DNA from: Gloeopeniophorella convolvens
Taxonomy: Eukaryota > Basidiomycota > Agaricomycetes > Russulales
Length of the DNA: 64,000 nt
NCBI GenBank assembly: GCA_022496205.1
Contig: WTXD01000011.1
Coordinates: 186,001 to 250,000 of the forward strand
Reading direction: 5' to 3'
The notes beneath the pieces were generated by a model. The model was not told where the DNA came from, did not search any database, and worked only from the letters and a program-made list of their open reading frames with translations. Positions 33,506 through 45,018 of the stretch are shown here, piece after piece (the stretch's first letter is position 1; the number at the start of each line of letters is the position of its first letter). The translations under genes and the position numbers were made by a program.

Positions 33506-35178
33506 ATGGCACCCGCAAAACTGCAACGCACAGCGGCGTCGTCGTCCGCAGGCAAGTCGAAAAACAAACTCTCAGCTGCATCTGCCGTCGGCGCACCTGC
33601 ACAACACAATCAGTCGAGCAGGAGGGGAAAAAAGGCGTGGCGGAAAAACGTCGACATTGACGATCTCGAGGAGAAGCTCGAGGGCCTCCGCGAGGAAGAG
33701 CGCACGCTCGGGTGCGGCGAACGCATCTCGCCTCTCTTCCCGAGTGCTCACCCGTCGGCCGCAGAACGACGCTACAGGCGAAGAAAGACGACGAGCTCTT
33801 CATCGTCGACACAAAAGGCGACGACAAAGGTGCGCCCCGCACTCCTCCGCCTCTCCCCGCCCGCCCACCTGACCCCCCCTCCCCGCCGCAGTCCGCAAAT
33901 CCCTCCCGCGCTTCTCCCGCGCGGCCCTCAGATCCTCCCAAATCATCGCCCAGCGCTCCGCCGTGCCCGCCGTGCACTCGCGCCCGCGCAAGCCGCTCGT
34001 GACCGCGCGCGAGAAGGACCGCCTGCTGCGCATCGGGCGCAAGGACCGCCGCGGCCCGCTGAACAGCCTCGTCGACCCCGCGCAGCCGGGCGCGGGCAGC
34101 GCACTGCTCGAGGTGTCCGAGGCGGCGAAGCACAGCGGGACGTACGACGTGTGGGACGCGCCCGCCGGGCCTGCCGTCAAGGTGCGCGCCGTCGCCTCTC
34201 TTTGACCTCCCTGCGAACGCTCACGGACGGACGCACCAGGCGCCCGACGCGCCGCACCCGCGCAGCGCGATCGCGCTCCCCGCCGTGCCCGCGCCGCACG
34301 CCGGCACGTCGTACAACCCGCCCGAGGCCGCGCACACGGCGCTCCTGCGCGCCGCGCACGAGGCAGAGGCGCGGCGTGCGCTGGAGGCGGCCGCGCTCGA
34401 GGCGACCAAAGCGCGCATCCTCGGCGCGCGGCACGAGGACGGCGCGGACGCGGTGGGCGTGCAGGGCATGCTGGTCGACAAGCCCGAGGACGGCGCAGAG
34501 GACGTGGCGCCGGAGGACGGCGCCGGGGGCGACGAGAGCGGGGCCGCACCAAAGGCGCCGCAGCGCAAGACGAAGCAGCAGCGGCGCAAGGCCGAGCGGC
34601 TGCGCGCCGAGGTGCGTCCACAACGCCACTGCCCCGGCCCCTAACCCCGTCTCACCTCCCGAACCGTGCAGAAACGCGCGCTCGTCGAGCGCGCGCTGCG
34701 CAAGCGCCTGCACTCGTCCGTCGACTCTGCGCGCACGCTCCGACGCGCGGCCGAGCAGACGCGCGCCGCACGCGCCGAGGCCGCAGCAGCACGTGCGGCA
34801 CAGCGGGCGGCGCGGCTTGCACAGGGTGGGCTCGTAGGGCAAAAGTTGGGCAAGCACGTCGTGCGCGAGGGCGAGGTGGACGTGCAGCTCGGCGAGGAGC
34901 TGAGCGAGAGCCTGCGCGGGCTCCGGGTGCGTGCGCTCCTTGTGGTGGTAGTGCTGGGCTGATGCGGCGCCGGCAGCCCGAGGGCAACCTGTTCCGCGAC
35001 CGCTTCCTGAGCATGCAGCAGCGCGCGCTGATCGAGCCGCGCGCGCTGGTCCTGTGCGTCGTCGTGCCCCATGCGCTCTATCTGTGCGGCCGGCCCACTG
35101 ACGCACCGTTGCAGACCGAAAAAGCGCAAGACGCGGCTGGTGGAGTACGAAAAGCACGCGTGGAAGCGGTTTGCGTGA
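33506..35178 (+). CDS. NOP53: Ribosome biogenesis factor NOP53 (GLTSCR2 family)
   Basis: Seven exons: 33506-33711, 33765-33829, 33892-34181, 34240-34611, 34672-34926, 34977-35053 and 35115-35178, joining in frame to 442 aa. Family signatures in order: KKAWRKNVDIDDLEEKLE, DELFIVDT, RKPLVTAREKDRLLRIGRKD, GTYDVWD, AGTSYNPPEAAHTALLR, a long basic coiled coil, KLGKHVVREGEVDVQL, then EGNLFRDRFLSMQQRALIEPR and a final basic PKKRKTRLVEYEKHAWKRF. Nop53 is a nucleolar 60S assembly factor; in yeast its N-terminus recruits the Mtr4-exosome to trim 7S pre-rRNA. RSA3, a second 60S factor, lies 11 kb away. Confidence 0.9.
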
Positions 35179-35463
35179 GCTTCCGGAGCGCCCGGGCGGG
35201 TCGCCACGTGCCGTGCTGCCTCGCCCGTTCACGATGTATAGCTACGACGATGTGTGGCTATCGAGACGCGCGATACTACTGCGTCGAGACAATGCACAGA
35301 GGGCCCCATCCTATATCACATCCCCGCTCCGCCCCACTCAATCAGCCGATCGTCAAAGCGTGAGTCCGTTCAAGCGTCGTGCGTTCTAAGTATCTGCACC
35401 GAGCGTGCCCTGGTGCCCACGCGCCCGCCCAACCGACCCCAACGCCGCAGGTCACGCTCGCGC

Positions 35464-37183
35464 CTAGTGCACCCTGAAGCCGCGCTCGTGCTTGACCTCG
35501 ACCGCCTGCGCGAGCTTGGACTTTTCGGGCATCTCCTCCCAAACCGGGTCGACGTCGGGCCCGTCGAGGTCGCCTGCGCCGTCCCAGCCCCAGCACCACA
35601 CTGCGCACACACGCCGTCAGCAACGACCGCGCACAAAAGACGGGGCGCGCACCTTGATGCGGGCCGGGGACAAAGTCGACCGGCTCGCTCTCCTCCTCGG
35701 TGAAGAGCCGGTCGTGCGGGCCAAACCACGCGCGGTCCTGCGGGTCGGTGCGCGGGTTGTCGGGCAGCCCGCCGAGGCGGACGTAGCCACGGATGGCGGT
35801 CAGGTTCCGGCGCTGTGGATGAATGACGTCGAAAACTTTCTGCGGCGGGCGTCAGCGCGCGCCCAGCCAATACTTGGGCGCGATGCATGCATCACGCCAC
35901 GGCACGCACCCGGTCATACGCGAGCTTGACGCGGGGCACCATGAGGATGCGCCCGTAGCCGGCCTCCCAGTAGTCGTTGCAGATGAGCGAGCACTCGCTC
36001 GCGGAGCACTCGCCCTCGGCGATGCGCGCCATGCGGAAGCGGACGTGCTTGGGCTGGTAGAACGGCGCGGGGTCGAGCACGGCGATGCCGTTCCAGCAGG
36101 ACTGGACCTGGATGGGCAGGTGGCGCTGGAAGCGGCCCGAGGACGTGCTGTCGTGGAAGATCGACTCGAAGGGCGCGTTCTCGAGCGCGGTGCCGTTGAT
36201 GTCGCGCGCGACCCAGTTGTCATAGAACACGGGCGCGCCCTGCTCGGGGTCAGCGGGTGAGCGGGGACGGGCGGCAGGCCAAGGGGAGAACGCACGAGCT
36301 CGTCGTGGTACATGTAGTCCGCGGCGCAGGTGATGCCGGCATTATTGCGGCGGCTTTGCCAGATAAGCTCGAGGAGGTCGTCGATGCAAGGTAGAATGTC
36401 GTTCATAAAGACGATGGTGTCAAAGTACTCGTTCTCGGCGTCGCGGAGCTCGTGTAGAGGCACAAAAGCGGCATTGCGGACCTCGGCGAGGTACTCGATG
36501 CGGTGGTTGAACGCGCCGCGGGTGCGCTGGGAGGTGCGGATGGTGACGCGGAGGCCGACGGAGCGCGTGAGAGCGTCGAAGATGCGGAGGAGGGCCTTGG
36601 TCTGGTCTGTGGAACCGTTCTCGTAGATGGAGACATAGACGTTGTGGTAGCCGAGGACGGCGCCGACGCGGAAGAGGGTGGCGAAGAGGTCGGGGATGAT
36701 GTCGAACGAGTTGTAGAGGTTGATGGCGAAGAAGTACTTGTGCTCGCGGCCGGAGAGGTCGCGGCGGTGCGAGTAGTAGGAGGCCTCCTCCTGGCCGGGG
36801 CGGGGGACGGGGTCGAGGCCAGCGAGACCGAGGTCGTAGAGCCAGGATTTTGAGGGCGGGGCGTTGTGGCCGATGAGGGGGGCGTAGCGGTCGCGGGCCT
36901 GCTGGGCGTAGAGCGGGTTGAGGCTGCGGGTGCACTCGCGCGTGTAGTGGGGCGAGAGGGTGCCGAGGATGTCGAGGACGCGCCGGCGCTGGGCGAGGGT
37001 CGGAGGCGAGTGCTGGCGCGACGACGAGCTCGAGCCGTGTATTGGCGCGTGTCCGCTGCCGCGCCAGGAGGTCGACGAGCCGGAGGAAAAGGAGACGAAC
37101 CTGGTGAGAACGGCGCCGAGGAGGACGCCGAGGAGGACAGCGAACGGCGTGGGGAGCCTGCGACGGGGCTTTGCGGGCTGCAT
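35464..37183 (-). CDS. GT69 mannosyltransferase, CAP59/CMT1-like
   Basis: Four exons: 37183-36296, 36239-35910, 35839-35653 and 35600-35464, joining in frame to 513 aa. It is a type II membrane protein with a basic start and one anchor (about residues 12-30), then a Ser-rich stem. The catalytic region reads YFFAINLYNSFDIIPDLFATL, VYVSIYENGSTDQTKALL, FDTIVFMNDILPCIDDLLELI, CAADYMYHD, FYDNWVARDINGT, then CWNGIAVLDPAPFY and ECSLICNDYW. This is the GT69 family of Cryptococcus CAP59 and the alpha-1,3-mannosyltransferase CMT1. It should act in the Golgi on a mannose-containing glycan; a capsule is not implied, since the family is general in Basidiomycota. Which of the two Cryptococcus proteins it is closest to cannot be settled here. 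Confidence 0.87.
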
Positions 37184-37293
37184 TCGGGGGTCGTGGACCA
37201 GGAGGGAGCAGGTCGTGGGTGACGGCGAGGAGGAGGAGGGGAGACAAGGCGGGATTTACAAATTGGAATTAATTGGAATTAACCGCGACTGTC
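37184..37293. promoter_or_regulatory. 110-bp bidirectional promoter, GT69 / CAP64-like pair
   Basis: The entire space between the two start codons. It contains a direct repeat of AATTGGAATT at 37260-37280, an AT-rich island in GC-rich surroundings, and no TATA box. Both genes must share control elements, or use elements inside each other's 5' sequences. Confidence 0.6.
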
Positions 37294-39354
37294 ATGTCCT
37301 CTCCCGCGCGGTCCTCTTCACCGTCGCCCCCGTCGTCCCTGCACCTCTTCCCACCGTCCAAGTCGGACCCGTCGCCGCTGATGCAGCGCAGAACGGTCAA
37401 GAGCTCTGCCCACATCGCGCCCCCGACGCCGGGGCTGCCCCCGTCTGAGATCCTCGCCTCTGCGGACAAGCCGCCGTCGCGTCTGGGCCAGCGCACGCTC
37501 GGTCTCCCGAATCGCATCTGGCTCATCCTCGCCCTTTTCCTCTCCGTTCTCCTCTTTACTCGTCTTGTTCTCCCCAGCCACGCGCCAGACGCCGCCTACT
37601 ACCTCCGCAACCACCCCGCCGCCTACGCCGCCGCCCTCCACCCGACAAACTACCTCAACCTCTCCGACCCAGACGGCGAGCCCGCCCAGAACCCCTTCCC
37701 CTTCTGCCCCACCTTTGGCAAGGGCGACGACCTCGCAGAAAAGTACGGCGCCCTCGCCGTCTCCAAAAGCTGGCTCCATCTCGGCAGCGGCGCTCGCGTC
37801 CAGCAGGTCGTCCACAAGGCCCTCCTCGGCCAGCCCGTCACCATCAGCATCATTGGCGGCTCCAGTACGCGCATACTCGTCCCTCTCACCCCCCGCTAAC
37901 GCTTCCACAGTCTCGTCGTGTCACGGCGCCGGCGACGACCCCATCGCGCCCGACTGCTACCCCTCCCGCTTCTTTGCCTGGTGGAACTCGGTCTTCCCGC
38001 ACCCCGCCTCGGAGCTTACCAACGGCGCCATCCGTCGCACCAACTCGGAGTACTTTTCCTTCTGCAGCGCGCACCACCTCCCCGACTACACCGACCTCGT
38101 CATCATCGAGCTCGACTCGGACGACAAGCCGTGCGTGCTTCCGTCCTTTACGTACACGCATCCTGACACGCCCACCCCCTCTTCCCAGTGACAGCGCGAC
38201 GCTCGACAACTTTGAGCTGCTCGTCCGCTCCATCCTCCTCCGCCCCGACGCCCCCGCCGTCATCATCCTCGGCCACTTCTCGCCCCAGGTGCACGAGCAG
38301 AACGGCTTTGCCGGTCCCGACCACTGGCACAGCGTCGTCGCGCAGTTCTACGACGTCCCCCACATCAGGTGCGCCTTGCACCCCTCTATCACCTCCTCAC
38401 CCGCTCTCTCTTATCTCTCCCCCACGCTATCCCCAGCTCCAAAGCCGCGCTATACCCGGCCTACATCACCGCGCCCTCCTCCATCTCGCGCTACTTTGCC
38501 GACCCGATCCTCGCCAACGCCGCCGGCCACGCCCTCCTCGCCGACCTGCTCGTCGCGTACATCCAGTCGCAGGTCTGCGTCGCGTGGACCGCCGCGCGCG
38601 GCACCGGCGCCGCACTCCCGATCTACTACACGCTCGGCCCGCAGGCGGGGTCCTCCCCCAAGGACGCGACGGGGCTCTTTGGCGGCAAAGGCCTGCGCAA
38701 GGGCGCAGGCGCGGGTGCCCCCGCGCCCGGCGACGACCCCGACGCGCCACGCCCACGCGCGCCGCCCGCCGCGCCGGCACACGTCGGGCTGCAGGTCCCC
38801 GCGTCGCGCATCGGCTCGCGCCCGGCGGACCTCTCGGAGCGCGTGTACGAGGAGGTGGCCCCCGCGTGCGTGTCCGCGAACGACCTCGTGAACCCGCTCC
38901 CGCCGTCGCTTTTCTACGGCTCGGGCTGGCACGCGTACCACCCGCCGCCGACGGGCGTGCCCGTCGCCGGCAGCGCGGCGCACTACTGGTACAGCACGCT
39001 GCCGACGAGCCGGCTGCGCATCCCGCTGTCCGTCGGCGCGGGCGACGTCGGCGTGTACTATGTGCGCGAGCCGCGCGCGGTGCTTGGCCCCGAGGGCGGC
39101 AGCGCGGTCGAGTGCTGGGTGGACGACAACTACCGCGGGAAGGTCGTAATTGAGAACGAGGGCGACGCGGACGACGAGGAGGCGACGTGCGTGCTTCCCC
39201 GTGCTTTGTGTTTCTTGCTGCTGACGGCGGTTGCAGGCTGCAGATGATCGACCAGTATGTCGCGCGGGGGTCGCACTATGTCGAATGTGTGCTCCTCGGC
39301 ACGGAGGGCACGAGCGTGCCGCCATTCAAGATCATCGGCGTATTCACGACGTGA
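37294..39354 (+). CDS. CAP64-like membrane protein, SGNH-type
   Basis: Five exons: 37294-37864, 37911-38130, 38189-38368, 38437-39186 and 39237-39354, joining in frame to 612 aa. One membrane helix lies at about residues 77-93 after a cytosolic Ser/Pro start. The lumenal part begins an SGNH/GDSL-like fold: ITIIGGSI-type block at the first exon junction (GGS followed by SSCHG), then RFFAWWNSVFPH, TDLVIIELDSDD, APAVIILGHFSPQ, and a possible catalytic Asp-His further on (GPDHWHSV). The C-terminal part is beta-rich (VECWVDDNYRG, GSHYVECVLLG). Related basidiomycete proteins are annotated as CAP64-like after the Cryptococcus capsule gene. The likely job is glycan modification in the Golgi, possibly O-acyl transfer or removal; this is inferred. 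The CAP64 label is from memory of the family and less sure than the SGNH call. Confidence 0.65.
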
Positions 39355-39788
39355 GTTGGGCTCGGACAGAGTATGTATATTCTACGGCACTATGCCGCCC
39401 CTCTGCCAACTAGACACACACTGTACATACTCGCCAGAGGTGCCTGCGTGCACACACTTGCATCGCGGCGTAATGGGCTTTGGGACGACAGGTTTTCTTG
39501 CTGTTCACGGGTTTTATGCAGATCGTTGGCGACGGACCCGGTCTGCTAATAGTATATCAGAACAGAGCTGATTGATGATCACCGGCCTGGGAAGCGATAG
39601 GATCATTGGTGCGATTTGTTCACGGTAGGAACCCCGTGGAAAATACAGAGTAGAAGTGCTTCACACTGGGTAGCCCAAGCGTAATGTAGTCATGTCGGTG
39701 CTTTTTTTGGCGACATACGTAGATGCAGTGGCATACACAAGGAAACAGCATGAACAGGCATGAAAGGTAAAGGCAGACTACCAGGCGT
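39355..39788. other. Convergent intergenic region, CAP64-like / eL31
   Basis: About 430 bases of 3' flanking sequence, no gene seen. Confidence 0.5.
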
Positions 39789-40476
39789 CTACTCTGCGTC
39801 CACGGTCACGGTGCCGAGGCCCTGCACATTGATAGGTTATATATGCACGCAGCGCACAAGACGGGCGGGAAACTCACCTTGTATGATGTGACGGAGACGT
39901 ATGACGCATAGGTGAAGAGCTTCTCCTTGGCATTCTCCTCGTCATTGCGTTTCCCTGCGAGAACAACATCAATACCGCGCAGATAGGACAGACGAACGTT
40001 TGGCGAAAGGGAAAAAAAGGCGCTGATCCGATCCTCTCCGCCCAATTCATCCACCATGCGCACACCAGCCCAGTCGCGGAAAGGGGACTCACGCTCAAGC
40101 TTGACGCGGATCCGATGAGGCACGCTCTTGATGCCCCGTTCCCAGAGGGCCTGGTTGAGCTTGGGGTCGATCCGGACGTCCGCGGTGCCCATCTCCTTCT
40201 GCGCAAACGCGACGACCGACTTGACGGCGGTGGGGGCGCGCTTCTTGAAGGAGCGGCCGTGGACGCGCTTGTGGAGGTGGATGGTGTACTCGCGGGTCAC
40301 GACATCCTGGAGCGCAGAGCGCGTTTTGCCCTGTGGTGTGCACGGTGTGAGCAGACAAAGCTCTCGCCTCGAGTTGCCGGGGATGGGGGTACCTTGGTAG
40401 TTTTCTTGGTGCCCTATTCACAGAGTGCGATGAGTATATGCGGGGGTCAAAGGGACGGAGAGCGACGTACGACCAT
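39789..40476 (-). CDS. RPL31: 60S ribosomal protein eL31 (RPL31)
   Basis: Five exons: 40476-40471, 40413-40393, 40330-40093, 39954-39878 and 39821-39789, joining in frame to 124 aa. The first coding exon is only six bases (Met-Val) and the second is 21 bases (GTKKTTK). The protein then reads [69 protein letters not shown] and [18 protein letters not shown], which is eL31 along its whole length. It sits near the polypeptide exit tunnel of the large subunit. Very short 5' exons with an early intron are common in fungal ribosomal protein genes and defeat simple gene callers. Confidence 0.95.
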
Positions 40477-41196
40477 ATTTTTGTCTTGAGGGAACGATGA
40501 AGCAGACGTGAGCCGGGGTCGGGCGAGGGCGAGATGGGCGGGGCGGAATAAGGTTTAGGTGGCTGACGCAGAACGGTACAGCTGTCGCCGGCAAGCGCCG
40601 CCCGGCGCGGACCGAATCCTGATTCGATCGCTCGGGCCCCGATCCGGACGAGCGTCCAGAAAAGGAACAACAGTGGACGTCTTGGTTCTCGCAAAGGGAG
40701 TCCCTTTGTCGCTCGCTTTCGCTCGTCGTTTGTCGCTCGTCGTCGTGCCGTGCGTGTTCACAGACGGGTCCATTCAGTGCCTCTGCTTCTTTCTCGAGCG
40801 TGATCTTTCCGATAGTGCTTTGCATGCTTGACTGGTGCCCTGGAGCTGCCCTAGAGGCTGGAGCTGACTGTTACGTGCTATATGCGGGCGCCGAGAAAGG
40901 CCTGGCCATCGGAGGAGAGGCTGCCCTCACGGCCGTTGCGGCTGTTCGTGCTAGCGGCTGACTGAATGTGCTCTTCTCCCTTTGTCTGAGGAACGTCCCT
41001 GGCGGCGCGGTTCCTGTCTCGCTCGCTGCCCATTGGCCCGCCGCCCCAGATCGATGATCGGGCCTGCCGCCTTCCTTTCCCCCTTCCTTTCCCTCCCTTT
41101 TCGCATATAAACAACGTCTCCCCTTCCATCACTCCCCGCCCCTCACCAAGCAGTCACCCGCCCCCGCCGCCCCCTCCACCACAGCCGCCCTCTACA
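40477..41196. other. Divergent region, eL31 / CFEM protein
   Basis: About 720 bases. Near the CFEM gene it has long C/T tracts and a TATA box (41106). The mirrored open frames at 40555-40831 have no family match. Confidence 0.5.
41106..41111 (+). promoter_or_regulatory. TATA box of the CFEM gene
   Basis: TATAAA 86-91 bases upstream of the ATG at 41197, followed by a C-rich pyrimidine leader. Confidence 0.6.
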
Positions 41197-41793
41197 ATGC
41201 GCTTCTCCCTTGCCATCGTCGCCGTCGCGTTCGCGTCCACCGCGTCTGCCTCCTCCGTCCTCTTCCCCCGCCAGGCTGGCTACCCTGGTTTGTCTCGTCT
41301 CTCCCAGCGACGTGTCTAGCTTGCTCATTGACGCACATCTCTAGACTGCTCGCTGCCCTGCCTTGCTAACCCCGACCTCGGCACCTGCAAGATCACCGAC
41401 ATCACCTGTCTGTGTAACTCGAGCGCATTCGTCGTCTCGACCACCCAGTGCATCGAGTCTAGCTGCACTGGCAATGACCTCCAGACAGCCGAGGCTGCTG
41501 CTCGGTCACAGTGTGAAGCAGTTGTACGTGCAACTCGTTGTTTGCGTCTGAAGGATAGTTCGCTGACGCGTTGTGTGTAGGGTGTAACTCTGACCTCCTC
41601 GGTCCCCCCGCCCTCAAGCACTGCCCCCTCTGGCTCGTCTACGTCGTCCACGTCGCCTACGTCCTCCTCGACCTCGTCTTCCAGCAGCCCTTCCCCCTCC
41701 ACCAACCAGAACCAGTCCAACGGCGCGGCTTCGCTCACCGTGAACATGGTCGGAGGTGCTGCTGCCCTCGGTCTCGCCGTTCTCGCGCTCTAA
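41197..41793 (+). CDS. CFEM-domain GPI-anchored surface protein
   Basis: Three exons: 41197-41287, 41345-41523 and 41581-41793, joining in frame to 160 aa. A signal peptide covers residues 1-18 (MRFSLAIVAVAFASTASA). The CFEM domain has exactly eight Cys (DCSLPC, GTCKITDITCLCN, TTQCIESSC, SQCEA), including the Asp-x-x-Cys-Leu-Cys segment whose Asp binds haem iron in characterised members. A Ser/Thr/Pro-rich stalk follows, and the end is hydrophobic after an Asn-Gly region, as for GPI attachment. Known CFEM proteins act in haem/iron capture, wall structure or host contact; which applies here is unknown. Confidence 0.9.
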
Positions 41794-43404
41794 GCGCACC
41801 GGCCCTGCCGCACAACCGGCCCAACTCCCACACGCGCACACGCAACACTCTTCGCGAACCTTGCCTCTTCCATCTGTTTATTCTATTTGTATTCTCCCCC
41901 TTCGTGGCTTCTCTGTGCCTGAACTCTCTCTCATTTACCTCCCGGGATTTTGAAAAGTACGCACCCGCTGCGCTAGACGCGCTCCTTCCGCCACTCGTGC
42001 GTCGATTCAATGAATTATTCGTATACCACTACAGCACTAGCCTTTCGTTCACTCCGTGTCTCAGTAGAAGTTTTCCGCACCGTGAATATAGCATCAGTCG
42101 TCGCATCCGCTATGTCCCTGCTTGGAGTTAGTGCGGTGCCTGGACGCGTGTCGCTGGACTGTCAAAGTGGATCCAAGGTCGTCGGTCAGCTGGCACGGAG
42201 AGATAGCTGTGACGGCGGCGCCTGTGGCGCTCGTCGATCTGGGGTGGGCTGTAAGAGGCAGCGTCCCGGATCAGCTGAGCGCGATCATGATATGATGTCT
42301 GTGTATTAACACCGGGCTTGCACTGGACTCGTGCTCAAAGTGTGCAGCACCGCGCAACGGTGTGAGTGAACATGACCGAAGTTCTCCGGAGAATCCTGTA
42401 TGTAATGCACGCGAGGAAGCCCCACGAGCACACCGGCTGCAGAAGCATCGCGGCGTCTGTGCGCCGCGGAGCGCGAGACGGGCGTATTTACGCGCACGGT
42501 TCGCGCGTTCTCCGTTGCTAGGCGCCATGACGTGGATACGGACGTCTGCCAGCAGGTTACATACTTACACTACGTACAGTCCAATCCAGCCGTACGTGAA
42601 CGCTTCTGCGGTTCGCGCGCGGTAGTTCGGTTGCGCTCGCGGTGGGCAATTCATGCGTCGGGGCGCCCCGTCATTATGAGCGCCGCATACACCTGGAATT
42701 TGCACGCGGCGCCCATGGGCGTGTAAACAGGACGTCGCGCTCAGTGGCGTTGTCGGCGACCATGGGATATCAATCGAGTCGAGCGCGACCGGCACCTGTC
42801 TTGTGCCCGCGTAAGTACTAGTGATCCGGAACCTACGAAGTACTCTACAAGCACGCGCAGTGTGATCCCAGATGGACGCCGACGCCGATATCTCTGCTCT
42901 GGACAGCCACCCAGCAACCATTATACCAGCTTGATGGGCTCCCCGTGTCGATGGTAAGCGTGTGGCCAAGCGCACATATCCAGAAAAAAGCTGCTGCGCG
43001 GAACTGTTCACAACGCGCGAGCTGTGCGATGATCACAACGCCTTTCAATCGAGAGGCCAGCGCCGCGATGGCCGATGAGACCGTCAGAGGCTGTGTATGG
43101 CCTTGCCTGTGCGGTGGCAGGGCCAGGCAGAGCGAGGCAGACGCACAGAGTGAACGATGGGAGGCCAGCTACGTCGAAGCAGTGCCAAAAGACGTCTCTG
43201 GGTAGCGCAATGACGAGGAGCACGATCGGGCGGTGCGGGCCGCAGGGGCCGATAGGAGGGTGATGAACGCCGCCCGGTCTCAAAGGCGAAGGCGCACAGG
43301 CCACAACTGCTCTTCGACAATAACCACCTCGCCCTCTGCGGCCACCATCTCATCCTCTACCACAATCACTGGCTGATTGACACTCTCGTATCGAACATTG
43401 AACC
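41794..43404. other. Gene-free stretch of 1.6 kb
   Basis: Several mirrored open frames of 60-190 codons occur, the longest at 41571-42131 (which overlaps the CFEM 3' end) and 42565-43011 (minus). None shows a domain, signal peptide or plausible splice pattern. The region appears non-coding. Confidence 0.45.
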
Positions 43405-44800
43405 ATGAGCAGCGCAGGTCCGTCCGAGTCCTTACATCTCCATGCCAAGCCCCCTGTCGCCAAGGTCGATTCACTAACCTATCCCCGTGCTCGCAGACCA
43501 ACCGCCGGCCTATGCGTATGTGAGCCGCGTTACCACCTCCAGCCTGCGCTCCGTCGTCATCCCTTGTGCGTTCCCCGCCTCAGCCGCGCACCTGCTTATC
43601 ACCACCGCCCGAGGCTGACGTTCCGGTCACAGTCGCGGTGCTCGGCGCGATCTGGTCGCTCGTCTGGTGAGAGATACCCCTGAGTCTCCGCTTTGTGCAC
43701 ACTGCTGACGCGTCGCTGCGCCCCGCGCATAACCTAGGTCGGTGAGTGCGGAGAGCCCCATGGGGAACACGCGGTTGACGGGCTTCGTGATCAGATCAGT
43801 CTCTTCCAGGAGCTCAAGACGGACAGAGACCGTGAGTCTCACCTGGGTGCCGTTTCTCAATGCCTTCGTTCACGCTGGTACAGAACATGAAAAGCGCCTC
43901 GCCACGTTCGCCATCGTCCTCGGCTCGCTGTACGCCGGCGCCACCGCGATATTCGTCTTTGGCGTCGTAGCGGGTGCCACAGTACGCCTTACCATCCCTC
44001 TCTCGTCGAGTATTCCGACTCACGGCGTGTGTGGCGCGTAGAAACGCCTCGCCCTCATCCGCATATTCTCCTTCTTGATGGTCGTGGCGACCGTTATCGT
44101 CATCGCCGCGGGCCTCCTGCGGACGATCATCCACTTTATGCTCAAGGTGCGCGCGCCCGTGCCGCAGCCGCTGCGCGTCTCACTCGGCCACGACAGGACG
44201 CACTCATCACCGAGTGCACGGCGCTCGCCCAAGGCCACGACGTCGTCTTCCGCTGGGGCATATGGGAGGTCAACCCCAAGGATAACCTCACGCCCGAGGA
44301 GGCGAACAGCTGTGCGCGTCCATCCCTCGGCCTCCCCGCCCACACCTAACACCTACATACCATCTGACAGTCTGCAAATCTGCCTGGAAGCGCGACTCGG
44401 TCTCAGAGATCTTCTGGCTCCTCGGCGTGATCAGTGCGTGCTCTCCCCGCCCCGCCCCTAACCACGTTAATCACCAGCCACAGTCATGATGGGCCTCTTC
44501 ACGCTCGTCGCCTTTGCCTACGCGCAGCAAGAGACCGCCGGCGTGTCAGGCAACGCGCAGGCGCGCCTCCCTGCGTCCTACACCCCCGCGTACGGCGCCG
44601 GCCCCTCGTACGCCGCGGGTGCGGGCGAGAGCACCGCGGACCTGCCCGAGGTGCACTATGACCACGAGCCATACGCGCCGCCCGCGGGCCCGCCGCCTGG
44701 GTTCGACAAGAGCTTGCCGTCGTACGGCGGCGGCGAGGCGGACAAGAAGGACCTGGCGGACGACCCGTTTGCCGACTTTGAGGACGCGCCGCGGCGCTGA
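43405..44800 (+). CDS. Four-transmembrane protein of unknown function
   Basis: Nine exons: 43405-43417, 43497-43519, 43584-43666, 43800-43831, 43884-43981, 44042-44146, 44197-44311, 44371-44433 and 44484-44800, joining in frame to 282 aa. Helices: VTVAVLGAIWSLV, FAIVLGSLYAGATAIFVFGV, IFSFLMVVATVIVIAAGLL and IFWLLGVIIMMGLFTLVAFA. A polar loop between helices 3 and 4 has two Cys (ECTALAQGHDVVFRWG, FCKSAW), and a Tyr/Pro-rich cytosolic tail ends DDPFADFEDAPRR. Topology resembles tetraspanin- or MARVEL-like proteins, but no diagnostic motif is present. The first three exons are 13, 23 and 83 bases; the acceptor at 43583 could instead be at 43609 without changing phase. Confidence 0.7.
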
Positions 44801-45018
44801 GGGAGGAGGCCGGATGTGTTTTTTTGGCTGGAGTCAGGCGTGCGGTGTGCTATATGTATATCGATCGATTGTGTTTTGCGTGTTTCTATGTCTCAGGTGC
44901 AATCGAGCATGCTATCCTGTGTTCGAGCATGGTAGAGCAAAAGCGGGATCGTACAGTGATATCATTTCACAGAGCACACACAGTACACGAAACACACAAA
45001 GAAATCCTAACAACGCCC

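Noticed and set aside
42565..43011. 148-codon minus-strand frame
   Set aside because: Composition is arbitrary, with no signal, helix or domain and no splice partner.
43741..43746. Four-base micro-exon in the four-TM gene (GTCG before a strong GTGAGT donor)
   Set aside because: Including it breaks the frame of the next exon, so one longer intron 43667-43799 is used instead.
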